This document shows positions 1 through 9,631 of a DNA stretch of 64,000 nucleotides, in pieces (the stretch's first letter is position 1; every line of letters begins with the position of its first letter). The notes beneath the pieces are model-generated. The model saw only the letters and a list, made by a program, of their open reading frames with translations, was not told the origin of the DNA and made no database searches. Location of the stretch: assembly GCA_030407315.1 (NCBI GenBank), contig JALQPE010003263.1, forward strand, positions 124,001 through 188,000, read 5' to 3'. Origin of the DNA: Asparagopsis taxiformis (Eukaryota > Rhodophyta > Florideophyceae > Bonnemaisoniales > Bonnemaisoniaceae). Position numbers and translations under genes: made by a program.

Positions 1-1
1 T

Positions 2-3000
2 ACTGGTCATGACTATGCAATGGTGCGCACCAGTGGCGGTTGCTGCGACTGCGGAGATGCGCAGGCCTGGCATCCAGACGGGTTTTGCTCGCAACATTCG
101 GGTGCCTGTGCCGAAGATGAGGACCCTAGCTCCTGTCTTCATCCCGTGCTGCGTCGCAACCTCATCGAGGCTGTATCTGCAGTCTCGTCTATTGTTCTAA
201 TGCGTTGTGCGAAGATGTATGCTTTGCTCAGCGAAAATAGTCAACCGGTTCCTTGTGAACGGACCGATCGTATACTCGATTGGCTGGCCGAATTGGTTCA
301 ATGCGGCGATGGCATACGACGCGTTGTTGGTCAGCAGCTCATATCTACAAGCTTGTCTCCGCTGCACCATTTTTCCAACTCTGAATCGACTCAACAACTC
401 TTCAAATCTCTCAACATGGATTTCCGAAGTGGCAAACCTGTCTCATGGTTGTCCCTTATGCTTTGTATTGATGGCTCAGATCGTCTTCCAGAAGATGTGC
501 AAACCCGCATCCACGCTGTGTACTTCCAGTTAATAACAGATCTGATATTCAAGCGAGCGTTCTTGGAGCAGCTTGTATCAAACTATGGGGCATATGTTTA
601 TGCCCAAATCCCCAGGTCTGAAAATCCACGTAGAAACTCCCATAGGGACGATTCCCAGTATCCGAGCGATATCTTAGCCAACTTCAGCGTTCAGTTATTC
701 ACAGTCCCAGCCCTTGTACCTGTCATGATCCGCAAGGGAGGTCTACTGGACGTCCTTGTCAAGCTTCTTTTGAACCTGTTCGAATCCTCTGCAGCACCAA
801 TTCAACCGTATACGTCCAACGTACCCTATGCGGAATCTGCATTTGCCAATGAGTTCCAATCACCCACTAACAGCTCTCCGACTAATTATTACCAACATGT
901 GCCTGAAGCAACAGCAGCATCTAGCTCAACGCCTCAGTCTTCATTCCGGAGAAAATATTCTGTTCCTCTCCCTTTCCCTACAAAGCGAGCTACAAGGAAG
1001 AAAGCGACAATGGATTCTTTAGCAGCACAAAACTCTTCAGTGCAGAACTCTTCATGCCCTGCAGCCTGTGAATCGCATATGAATCATAGAGAGCGTACAA
1101 TGGATGCTCTCCAGAGTACACACAGTGCACCACATCAATCACAGATGGAAGTCGAAACAACTGAGAATGATCCCCCGAATTTTCTCCAGCCCCAAGAGGT
1201 TCAACCAGCTCCGAATATTGAAAATGGCTCCTCTCCATCACAATTAATCTCCAATACTGAGAGTTCTCATGAGCACATTTCGAATGAAGGGAATGACTCT
1301 GATGGAGGGGTCAGTTGGTATATCACAGCTCTACCAAACACGAATCCAGGAATGCAAGGCTCTAGTGAGGTTGATCCAAGTGAAGACAGTTCTGGTTCTG
1401 AAAGGATTGACCATACAAACAGTGAAACATTTGATGGAGATGAGCAAAGTAGAGAATCTTTCGGAGAAGATGTTGAAATGCCAGAGATGAATGAATTTGT
1501 AGAAATGATAGCTGTGGAATACGGAGCAACACTTGATGAACTAACCCCTACACATGTCGACGAACAAGTGGAAGATGATGTGGAGTACATGGATGAACAA
1601 GTCGTTGTGAATGCATTACAAGCCGAAAATGGACTTATTCCGATAGAAAGGCTATTTCGACATGCTGAAGACGGACAAATCTCAATTGAGGAGGATTTCG
1701 GTCAGAACTCTGATCGCCATGCCTCAGCTGCAATATGGCAACCCTTCCTGGCATTCGAAGAAGGATTGAGGCCAATGACTCGCTCAGATCTCCCCAAGCA
1801 ACCACATAGAGCTTATGCGAACAGTAGATTCATGGCTGCCGTGAGAGAAGCGCGGGTCATGGAGAAAGCTGCTGTAGACGGTTCTGGTCCAATTGTGCAT
1901 ACCATGCGCATAGATTGGACACATCATGAGCGTGTAACTTTGGATATGATGTGCTCCAGAGTGGTGAATGATTTGAAATTCGTGTTAACTCATCGTGCAG
2001 TCGCCTACCATCTTGTCCACGAACGGCCTGATCTTTTCCGCCTTTTCGTGCGAATAATTTCCATTGCGCAAGGGATGAATCCAAACTCCAGAAGATTTGG
2101 AGATCATATGCATCAAGACCTGGATGTTTCTAAGCCTTTCCTTTTGGAAATTGAGATTTACTTCCTTGTCGAGCTGATATCTGCGGCTTTTTGCAGTGAT
2201 AAGCCGCCAAGATCCAGTTCAGAGAATGAAAAGTCTCGTTCAGAAATCAATTTGCCTGCTTCACGATTGCGAGCAGTTGGTATTATTCGTTCATGCCTAG
2301 ATGAATGGTTGGAGAGGGAAGCAGCACTTGAAGCACGCTCAACATTCAGCGAGGAGAGATTCTCCGTATCCCACTCCGTTTCTGTCCATTTGCCTCTTCA
2401 CAGATTTTTTTCCCTTTTTGTGTATCATGTACTGCGCCTTGACAATGCAGATTTGCATCTTGCGCTATCTGGTGGGCGCCAATACGCAACAGCTGCAGAT
2501 GCACAAAGATTATTGATTCATCCTTTGCGCCTGCAAAGCTTCCTATCGCAGGTACGTGCAGATATGTGGAGGAGGAATGGTCGACATGTTGCCGGACAAA
2601 CTTTGTTCTATAGAAATGTGTCGTGTTCAGAATGGTTTGTTGATCTAGACATATTCCTCCAACAATGTTGTGCAGTTATCTTAGGTCCGGATGCATTCGT
2701 CCGCCAAGTTCAAGAAACATTTGGAATAAGAAACATCCAAAACGCGATTCAATTACCAATGACGGTTGCCAATTTATCTAAGTCTCAAGAACAGACGAGG
2801 AGTACTCGTGAACCAGGCGACCAATCACAAACTGGTAATGACAGAACAGGGAGAACAGGACAAGATTTTACGGTTGAGATAGATGAGAAAGCTTCAGGTC
2901 TACCTGATCATGGCTTGTTTCCTCTTGCTCCAAAGACACTACTTCTGAAAGGAATGCTTGGGGCATCAAGCCTGCCAGATATGGGTAACACGCTTTCTGA

Positions 3001-6000
3001 ATTGGCAGAGTTTGTTCCAACTATCATCGAGGATATGCTTGTATATTTCGTGAGGATTTCTTCGGAACGCTCGCGGTGTGGCTATTCTGAAGCCGATTTT
3101 TTGCGGAGGAAGTTGATTCATCTTCTATGTTCTCGTGACAGAACGCATTCTTCGCTCTACAAATCGTGTTCTTTCCGGGTCTGTTATGATCTCAAGTTTG
3201 GAGACCAAGTAGACGGTGAATACGGTGATTCTACTCGCATGAACTCGCTCATTGAAACGATACTAGACGACATTGCAGAGTACATTGCTCCCAAAGGCAT
3301 GGAACAGGGCAAGTACAAATTGAAAGATTCAGTTTGGAAGGAATTTGATCCGTTTGTACCTCATCTATCCCCAAAAGAGAAATGCGATTCAGAAGTTCGG
3401 TATGCGTCTGCTTGTGAGAGATTAGGCATGAAGTTCCAAGCAATCCCCGCCCAAAGAATATGTGATCGTGACACTTATCCACAGCTCGCAGGTCTCTCGA
3501 ATATAGCTTCTTTTCTGTGTCAATTGAATAATGGGTCTATAATCAAAGAAGTGATTGTATGTATATTGGAACATGCGCGGGATCTTCAAATTGGCGAAGG
3601 TGTTGTTGCAGCGTCTCTGCACTTGATATGTGAAGCGGCGGAAGTGAAAGAATCTGAACAAGAGAGTGGTCGTTCCAGGTACTGGGCTTCTCAATGTGTC
3701 TCCTCTTTGGAATTCCCAAAGACAGTTCTAGGCATGATCAGTGCTTTGTTCGGCAAATACACAGACCCTACATTCAACACGTTTCGTGAATTTGAATTTG
3801 TTGTTGGAAGAATTCTGCGAGCCGTCTATTCATGTGGAAATGTTGCTGTTCGAGCGATTCTCACAGAGCGAGTACCTCAAGCATTGTCTGCACCAAGCAA
3901 ACCTGATGTATCGGCAATCAGCGGAGTACATTCACATGGGGACGACAGCAGAAGAAAGATGTTGCTAGAGAGGAAGAAAAAGCAACAAGCTGCGGCCCTA
4001 GAGGAGATGCGTCTAGCTCAGGCCCAATTTTCAGAACATATCGCATCTACCGGAGATGATGATAAGAGTTCCTCGCAACAACGCCCCGCTCATGTCAAGC
4101 TACCCCCTAGACCAGAACGCAGGGGAAGGAATGCTGCTAAGAATGCTGATGGTGTGAAAGAGCCAAATCTGAGAGCGACAGATGGCAAAAAACCAGTCTA
4201 TGAGACAGCTGAATGCGATTCAGTTGGAGTGGAATGTGCTCTCTGTCATGATTCAAGTGCAAGTGCAGACAAGACGAAACTAATTGGTTTAATTGGTTTC
4301 CATCAGAAAACCAGACTACCTCTAATCGCTGAAGATATTTGTTCCGAACCTCTCCCTAGCGGTACACGCACTAAAAAGAAATCCAAAAAGAAAGACGGTG
4401 CAGACCAGGAGCCCAGGCTTCGAGGCAGCCCAAAGGAATCGCCGTACACAGCTAATGGAGATACTGACTCATCGGGTTCTGTTGCAATGCAAATTGAAGA
4501 GGAATGGGAAGGAACAGGTCCATCAGACTCATCGAAGCGTGAGACACATAGTGAAGATGGAGAATCAACTTGTTCTGAATTTGAAGAGGCCAACTTGAGA
4601 AAGTCATTCATTCTGAACGCGAGAATGCTGAGAGACAGTGTGGAATCGAGTCACAACCTTCATATGTCTTTCTGTGGCCATGCAATGCATCTTCAGTGTT
4701 TCGAACGATACTTCTCGAGTTTGCTACACAGTAGAGCCCGGCAAATGGTGTATGAAGGGTACAGTTTTATCAACTTGGAACAGATGGAGTTTTTGTGCCC
4801 CGTGTGCCGTCGAATTGCAAACATTGTTCTTCCATTGATGAAAGGAATCGAAAAGACATCTGGTACTAGCCATGTGGGGGAGATCAAGGTTACAGACATG
4901 CAGCCGCTTTCGTATGACCAATGGATTGACCGATGCAATTGCGAAGTAGCAAACAATTGGAGTCGTGAGTATAGTGATCGATATGTGCGTTGGCGTGCAA
5001 TGGGTCAATCAGAGGCTTCATCCAGCGGTCCTGAACGCGGTGCAAAAGGAGAAATCGTGAACACTGTGAATTCGCTGCGGACATCGATTATTAATCGATG
5101 CAAAGATGTTCTGCAGAGATTCGGATTGCAGGGATTCCAACAAGGTCAGGCTAGTGATGGCGCCCGGGGCATGCGAGGGCATGATAATGGAGAGATCTTC
5201 GACTCGTACTCTAATATTCCATCAGCGGCCATTTCCACGGTGACATGCGTTGAAATTGCGTCGCGCTCCGGAGCATGGGAAGGGAACTCTTTGGAACAAA
5301 CAAGAAAGAAGTTGCGCATTGCACTACGAGAAGCTAGATCTGAGATCATGGTTGAGCCTGGGGCGCGAACGCAGGGATTGGAAATTTTATGGACAGAGGC
5401 GTTGACAAGTGTTCATGGGAATCGGCGATTGGACCCTTTCGCAACGTTTGCATTTATGTTTCTGCTTTGGTCGGAACCTCTGAATATGAATGAAGTTCGA
5501 AACATTGTTCAATTCGGTTTCAACTTGATGCAGACGCAGCCGGAACTACGGGTGGGACAGCGGCCATATTGTGAGGAGGAAATAACTCTACAATCGTTAT
5601 TATTCTTGAGGCGAGCAAGTATAATGGTCGCCTCCTACTTTGAGCAGATGGCCGCGCCACCGTTGCGTGTCTATAGCGATGATGGCAGAGATGCCAGTTG
5701 GGATGACACGCAAATGGAGGTTAGTGATCTAGCATCGTATTTGGGCATAAGATTTGAGTTGGGACAGAAACTCACAACCTGGAGGGAGATGAGTGCAGAA
5801 GAAAGGAGAAAGAGCCCGCCCAGAGATGTGTTCCATCCGAGACGGGTAGGCTTGTTCCCACTTCCAGAATTGTTCCAAGTTCTATTGGAAGAAATGGACC
5901 AACGAGTTTGCTACAGTTGTAAGAAGATACCCAAGCAAGCTGCATTATGTCTAGTATGTGGACGATTAATGTGCAGCGATTGTGAGCACAGTAGGAATGG

Positions 6001-6277
6001 TAAGATGTCAAGTCACGCGGAGCTTTGTGGTTCTGGGATTGGCATATTCCTTATTTTGAAAAAGACAACTGTCGAAGTGCTGCGAAACGACCGCTCGTCG
6101 AGTTGGGGATCGCCGTACCTTGATGCACACGGCGAGGAGGACAGAGATCTGAGCCGAGGCAAACCGTTGTTCCTCAACAAAGAGCGCTTCCGATCTCTTG
6201 AACATCTGTGGCTAACACATGGATTTGATCAAGACTCGAGGATGATGATTGGCGTCTGGAACACTGAAACCAACTAG
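2..6277 (+). CDS. UBR-box E3 ubiquitin ligase (UBR1/PRT6-like), 5' end missing
   Basis: N-recognin E3 ligase that would bind destabilising N-terminal residues and ubiquitinate the carrier protein. The frame is open to the window edge and starts inside the UBR box: residues of the type RTSGGCCDCGD followed by a GFCSQH segment give the last zinc ligands, so the upstream part is outside the window. About 2,085 residues follow. Residues 270-560 (counted from the Met at base 20) form a long acidic, Ser-rich disordered insert. A Cys/His RING-like region is split: CALCH near residue 1405, then FCGHAMHLQC near 1550 and CPVC near 1594, with an acidic/Lys-rich insert between. A C-terminal UBR autoinhibitory-type region has CYSC/CLVC/CSDC pairs near 1965 and a final GKPLFLNKERF-like motif. 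This domain order is that of UBR1/UBR2/PRT6. Family assignment is firm; the exact orthologue is not. Confidence 0.9.
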   Translation, partial: TGHDYAMVRTSGGCCDCGDAQAWHPDGFCSQHSGACAEDEDPSSCLHPVLRRNLIEAVSAVSSIVLMRCAKMYALLSENSQPVPCERTDRILDWLAELVQCGDGIRRVVGQQLISTSLSPLHHFSNSESTQQLFKSLNMDFRSGKPVSWLSLMLCIDGSDRLPEDVQTRIHAVYFQLITDLIFKRAFLEQLVSNYGAYVYAQIPRSENPRRNSHRDDSQYPSDILANFSVQLFTVPALVPVMIRKGGLLDVLVKLLLNLFESSAAPIQPYTSNVPYAESAFANEFQSPTNSSPTNYYQHVPEATAASSSTPQSSFRRKYSVPLPFPTKRATRKKATMDSLAAQNSSVQNSSCPAACESHMNHRERTMDALQSTHSAPHQSQMEVETTENDPPNFLQPQEVQPAPNIENGSSPSQLISNTESSHEHISNEGNDSDGGVSWYITALPNTNPGMQGSSEVDPSEDSSGSERIDHTNSETFDGDEQSRESFGEDVEMPEMNEFVEMIAVEYGATLDELTPTHVDEQVEDDVEYMDEQVVVNALQAENGLIPIERLFRHAEDGQISIEEDFGQNSDRHASAAIWQPFLAFEEGLRPMTRSDLPKQPHRAYANSRFMAAVREARVMEKAAVDGSGPIVHTMRIDWTHHERVTLDMMCSRVVNDLKFVLTHRAVAYHLVHERPDLFRLFVRIISIAQGMNPNSRRFGDHMHQDLDVSKPFLLEIEIYFLVELISAAFCSDKPPRSSSENEKSRSEINLPASRLRAVGIIRSCLDEWLEREAALEARSTFSEERFSVSHSVSVHLPLHRFFSLFVYHVLRLDNADLHLALSGGRQYATAADAQRLLIHPLRLQSFLSQVRADMWRRNGRHVAGQTLFYRNVSCSEWFVDLDIFLQQCCAVILGPDAFVRQVQETFGIRNIQNAIQLPMTVANLSKSQEQTRSTREPGDQSQTGNDRTGRTGQDFTVEIDEKASGLPDHGLFPLAPKTLLLKGMLGASSLPDMGNTLSELAEFVPTIIEDMLVYFVRISSERSRCGYSEADFLRRKLIHLLCSRDRTHSSLYKSCSFRVCYDLKFGDQVDGEYGDSTRMNSLIETILDDIAEYIAPKGMEQGKYKLKDSVWKEFDPFVPHLSPKEKCDSEVRYASACERLGMKFQAIPAQRICDRDTYPQLAGLSNIASFLCQLNNGSIIKEVIVCILEHARDLQIGEGVVAASLHLICEAAEVKESEQESGRSRYWASQCVSSLEFPKTVLGMISALFGKYTDPTFNTFREFEFVVGRILRAVYSCGNVAVRAILTERVPQALSAPSKPDVSAISGVHSHGDDSRRKMLLERKKKQQAAALEEMRLAQAQFSEHIASTGDDDKSSSQQRPAHVKLPPRPERRGRNAAKNADGVKEPNLRATDGKKPVYETAECDSVGVECALCHDSSASADKTKLIGLIGFHQKTRLPLIAEDICSEPLPSGTRTKKKSKKKDGADQEPRLRGSPKESPYTANGDTDSSGSVAMQIEEEWEGTGPSDSSKRETHSEDGESTCSEFEEANLRKSFILNARMLRDSVESSHNLHMSFCGHAMHLQCFERYFSSLLHSRARQMVYEGYSFINLEQMEFLCPVCRRIANIVLPLMKGIEKTSGTSHVGEIKVTDMQPLSYDQWIDRCNCEVANNWSREYSDRYVRWRAMGQSEASSSGPERGAKGEIVNTVNSLRTSIINRCKDVLQRFGLQGFQQGQASDGARGMRGHDNGEIFDSYSNIPSAAISTVTCVEIASRSGAWEGNSLEQTRKKLRIALREARSEIMVEPGARTQGLEILWTEALTSVHGNRRLDPFATFAFMFLLWSEPLNMNEVRNIVQFGFNLMQTQPELRVGQRPYCEEEITLQSLLFLRRASIMVASYFEQMAAPPLRVYSDDGRDASWDDTQMEVSDLASYLGIRFELGQKLTTWREMSAEERRKSPPRDVFHPRRVGLFPLPELFQVLLEEMDQRVCYSCKKIPKQAALCLVCGRLMCSDCEHSRNGKMSSHAELCGSGIGIFLILKKTTVEVLRNDRSSSWGSPYLDAHGEEDRDLSRGKPLFLNKERFRSLEHLWLTHGFDQDSRMMIGVWNTETN

Positions 6278-6609
6278 CTCATTCAGCACACTTGAGGTTG
6301 TAAATATTGACACACTAGAGTAACGTATGTTATGTACATAAAGTGCAAAAAGGGAACACTGCATTGAAATTTTTACAGTAGTAGTGCGAGCCAACATCCA
6401 TGCGTGGAATTGCATGACGATCCACCATTACACCGCACTAAAGTATTTCAAGAGAGGATCGCCGACTCGCAAACATTTTCTCGCTATGCAAATGTTCCAC
6501 CGTGGCTATATCCATGCAGCACTATTCAGCAACGCCCTCTGAAACACGATCTGCAACAACGATCGATCTTCCCATTACCCCCACTATGTCGCACTCTTCG
6601 CAGATCACA
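6278..6609. other. Intergenic, no gene seen
   Basis: This is the 3' flank of the UBR ligase and upstream DNA of the next small gene. It is AT-richer than the genes. I see only short frames without coding character, and no RNA gene or repeat. Confidence 0.5.
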
Positions 6610-7177
6610 ATGAGTATGTTATAGCATTGTCCACGATTATCCATTCGATTTCTCTCTCACTAACACATTGTACCGTTTCCGTCCCCCAGATGAATACACC
6701 GATAAGCATCAGCCGCAGAACACCAAGAAGCTGGCTAATCTATGGGAAGAGAAAATGGGCGGCGACAAAATCCACTCCTCACCTGTCAGCTCTGTCAGTT
6801 CACCGATGAAAACTGTGCGCAATACACAGCCGATCCCAACTGCGGAGCCAATACAGGCGGAAGATGCTCTGCAGAAGAAGAAAACCAAGGACATCATTAG
6901 CAGTAAGTTGCGGCATATATATATCAATGGCGCGAGTGTGTGTTTTCAATGCTCTGACTGACGCATATGGTTTCACGTGTGATTGGTAGACTTTGAGAGA
7001 ATGGCCAGTTCGGATGAGTCCATTCCAACTCCTGTGACGGTTTCTGCATCTGTGTCTGCGCCCAAGAAGACTGCTGACGATGCGGATGTCAGTCAGCAAC
7101 TGGATAGGGTTGCGTCGTGTCTGGCGGATCTGAACAAGGCTGTTGACGATCTGAGGAGTCGAATGAAGCAAGTGTAG
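6610..7177 (+). CDS. Small coiled-coil protein of unknown function, three exons
   Basis: No family is recognised. A contiguous model needs two short introns: exon 1 is only ATGA (6610-6613), exon 2 is 6690-6902 and exon 3 is 6990-7177. Both junctions are phase 1 and the spliced frame is 134 codons with no internal stop. The product is polar and Ser/Thr/Lys-rich in the first 90 residues. It ends in a heptad-like stretch (DVSQQLDRVASCLADLNK) that should form a short coiled coil. The exon 2 and exon 3 frames match exactly across the second intron, which is the best support. The tiny first exon is less certain, and another exon could lie upstream. It could be a subunit of a small coiled-coil complex, but nothing in the sequence says which. 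Confidence 0.5.
6614..6689 (+). other. Candidate intron 1 of the small coiled-coil gene
   Basis: 76 bases with donor GTATGT, acceptor CCCCCAG and a branch-like CTAAC about 30 bases before the acceptor. It joins ATGA to the downstream frame in phase. Inferred from the splice signals only. Confidence 0.45.
6903..6989 (+). other. Intron 2 of the small coiled-coil gene
   Basis: 87 bases with donor GTAAGT, acceptor TTGGTAG and branch-like CTGAC near 6955. The intron contains an in-frame stop, and removing it fuses two open frames in phase 1. Confidence 0.65.
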
Positions 7178-7553
7178 GAGAACGGAGTCATCGTTCTCAT
7201 TGAGGTAACGTAATTGCGTTGCATCGTCTCAATAGTTGAACAAGTAAAAGAAGTTATGTAGTTTGTCGACTTGACGCGTGTTGCAAACACAAATAATGAA
7301 AAAATTGGGAGCATGAATGGAGTGGGCGGCTTGAATGGCGCTCGTTAGAGGGCAGTGTACCTTGCATATAACATCCACGACATCAGCGCAACAAATTAGC
7401 CAAACGCGCAACTTACACGTGCGTATCGTGTTCCTCCAATACGTCCGTTCAGCATGGCGCAACGTACGTTGTCAGCACAACCATCTGTGCAAACTCGAAA
7501 CCAGCATTCATCTGACGGCCACATCTCCACCCATCGCACATGCAGCAGCCAAA
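7178..7553. other. Intergenic, no gene seen
   Basis: Short spacer between two small same-strand genes. The downstream open frame extends upstream from the ATG at 7554 but has no convincing start there and its composition changes, so I treat this as 5' flank. No RNA gene or repeat is visible. Confidence 0.4.
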
Positions 7554-8135
7554 ATGCGCGACATACTCAACAAGTTTGAAGGGCGAAGCGAGCCGGCGCC
7601 GGCGCGCAAGGAGCGACTACAGAGCTCGTTGGACGCGCCGCGCGCGGCGCTAAGCGCGGAGGCGAGTCGCGCGCGCGTGCAAAGCATATCAATACTGAAG
7701 GAGCGTGCCAACGGGGCGGACGAGGACGCGCGTCGACGTCGCTACGTGCCGAAAATCAGCGCGACGGACAGCGACGACATTCGCGATCTCAAGCGTCAAA
7801 TCCAAGGCAAGGAGCAGGAAATCATGGAAATGGCCAGCAAACTGCTGCAGATAGGCGAGCGTCTGGAGCGTGTGGTGGACATTTTCAACACGTCGCTACT
7901 GCAGGCCGCTGAGGCTGCCGTGCCTGTTGCGACGGAGGCGACGGGCGCGTCGCGCACCAAGGCGTTTGAAACGGCCGATGCGGCGGCGGCGGTGCAAACG
8001 ACGAGCAGACCGAAGAGTCTGCCGTCCGCTGCTGGCACGTCCCTTGAAGCGATTCTAGCGGCGGCGCGAAGCTCGGCGCCGAGATCAGGCGGGGATAAAC
8101 CAAAGTATTCTAGGATGCTGCGTGATATGAAGTAG
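7554..8135 (+). CDS. Unrecognised Ala/Arg-rich coiled-coil protein
   Basis: 193 codons from the ATG at 7554, chosen because the strongly GC-rich coding character begins there. No family is recognised. The N-terminal half is basic and Arg/Ala-rich. Residues of about 75-110 (DLKRQIQGKEQEIMEMASKL and onward) have clear heptads of a coiled coil. The C-terminal third is Ala/Thr/Ser-rich and probably disordered, ending in a basic tail (YSRMLRDMK). It converges on the membrane-protein gene downstream, whose stop (in the shifted frame) lies only 15 bases away. No targeting signal or catalytic motif is seen. Confidence 0.6.
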   Translation: MRDILNKFEGRSEPAPARKERLQSSLDAPRAALSAEASRARVQSISILKERANGADEDARRRRYVPKISATDSDDIRDLKRQIQGKEQEIMEMASKLLQIGERLERVVDIFNTSLLQAAEAAVPVATEATGASRTKAFETADAAAAVQTTSRPKSLPSAAGTSLEAILAAARSSAPRSGGDKPKYSRMLRDMK

Positions 8136-8150
8136 CGCGGATGTGGGAGG

Positions 8151-8944
8151 CTAGTATATGCGCGCTACGGCGTAGCGATCACTAGTTGGGGATAGCGCGA
8201 TGGTGAAGGCCGGTAGTCCAGTGAATCGTTCTCTTTCGTAGCCGAGTTGCAGTTTTTGCTCGATGGTCGTTTGGAGTAGGCTGTCGATTTGGTGCGTGAG
8301 CAGCGGTAGAGCGATGCGGATGATGAGCAATGGATTGATGATTAAGCCAAAGTGACCGAGGCGACGACGGCTAGTTTGCTATAGACGGATAAAAGTGTGA
8401 AATTATTGTGCGCAATGGCGATCAGGGCTATGATGTCCGACATGATGGGCGTTATGAACAAGTAATGAAAGGGGTGCCAGTGGGCGTTACGGTAGTATAG
8501 AACGGCCAGAAAGAGGGACCACAATAGCGCGTCGAACAGGTGCAGCGCGTTGGTTAATATCAGTACTCTGTGTACGAAGACGTCATGCGATCGAATGAGT
8601 GTTGTTTGGTGATCCAACAGAGGCAGTGTGCCATAATCGCTACGATACAAATAGTGCTGCACGTTGCTGTGCGCAGCTTCGCAGTATGGATCGAGAAGCG
8701 ACATAAGGTCTTGACTTGTGCCGCGTCCAGCGTGTAGATTCTGCTCGGCGCGAAGGACGATTTCCGGCAAGGTCTGTCCGGACGTCGTCTCCGTTGGCAG
8801 ACCGACCTGCACGTCGCCGTTGGGGTTGAACAGTAGCAGACAGGGCGCCTGGTCCGGGTGCATCGGATGGTCGTGGGCGGTATCGGAGGCGGTTACGACG
8901 TGATCAACGTCTGTGATTTCGCACGACGGTGCGGCTGTTGCCAT
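8151..8944 (-). CDS. Unknown multi-pass membrane protein, apparent 1-base frameshift
   Basis: Starts at ATG 8944 (MATAAPSCEI) and reads 200 codons to a TAA at 8342-8344. Directly at that stop the minus-1 frame continues for about 63 codons with the same character (INPLLIIRIALPLLTHQIDS and onward), ending at TAG 8151-8153. One missing base near 8343 would restore a protein of about 264 residues. The first 110 residues are soluble and acidic. Hydrophobic segments lie around residues 125-150 and 160-195, with another two just before and after the break, giving about four membrane spans. I find no family match. Either the base is lost in the assembly, the gene is damaged, or the 200-residue form is the true product. 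No sensible intron bridges the point. Confidence 0.55.
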
Positions 8945-9631
8945 TGGAGGTTTTGCACAAGCGCGGCGGCAGCGACGCTAGGGAGTCGACATGGCTGATG
9001 GTGGTGGTTGCGCGAGCTGGGTACTAGATGTGTAGCTGGAGATGAAGAGTCGTGTAGGTGCAGAATTTTAGAATCTCAATGTGTGCGCTTGTTACTGGCT
9101 GTCGAGCAAGTAACGGAACGCAAATATCAGCATGGGTGGTTTTTTAACGTTGATTAAAGGTGCCGTGCCATACATGTGGCGCATGATTGGTATATTGGGA
9201 GAAGGCGGATTCGCGCGTCGAACCCTTGTTAAGCATATCGTTATGTTTGTCTCGACATGGTCGATGAGTTTCGTCCGGTGTTGGACGCCGGTTGCAGACT
9301 TGGTCGCAGCGCGACCTGGCCAGCACGGACGGCCGCGACATGACGGCGCCGCCCGCCCCAAACGTGACCGTCCATTTAACGTTATTCCCGTTTTCCTATT
9401 TTGTCCTTTATTTTCTTACACATCCAAACCGAAACTGCCAAGTGTACGCCAACCATACGCCAAGGTGATGGCGACGGCGGCGTAATTTTTCGCCTATTCT
9501 TGTATCATACGCCTCCGCCGGCAGCACTTGTCAACTCTACAAATTAGTCCAGACGTGCCGCGGCTCTGCAGGCATGCCATCCGCTCATCCGCTAATTCTC
9601 ATCAACTCGTAACCCCTAACAATTCGACATC
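8945..9631. other. Intergenic spacer between divergent genes, no supported gene
   Basis: 687 bases between the minus-strand membrane-protein gene and the plus-strand helicase gene, so it should hold both promoters. A 117-codon plus frame (9132-9485) and overlapping minus frames exist, but they lack a convincing fold and I do not call them. No tRNA or repeat is seen. Confidence 0.4.

Noticed and set aside
9132..9485. 117-codon plus frame between the membrane protein and the helicase
   Set aside because: Overlapped by minus frames, no hydrophobic or domain pattern that persists, and it lies in a divergent promoter gap.
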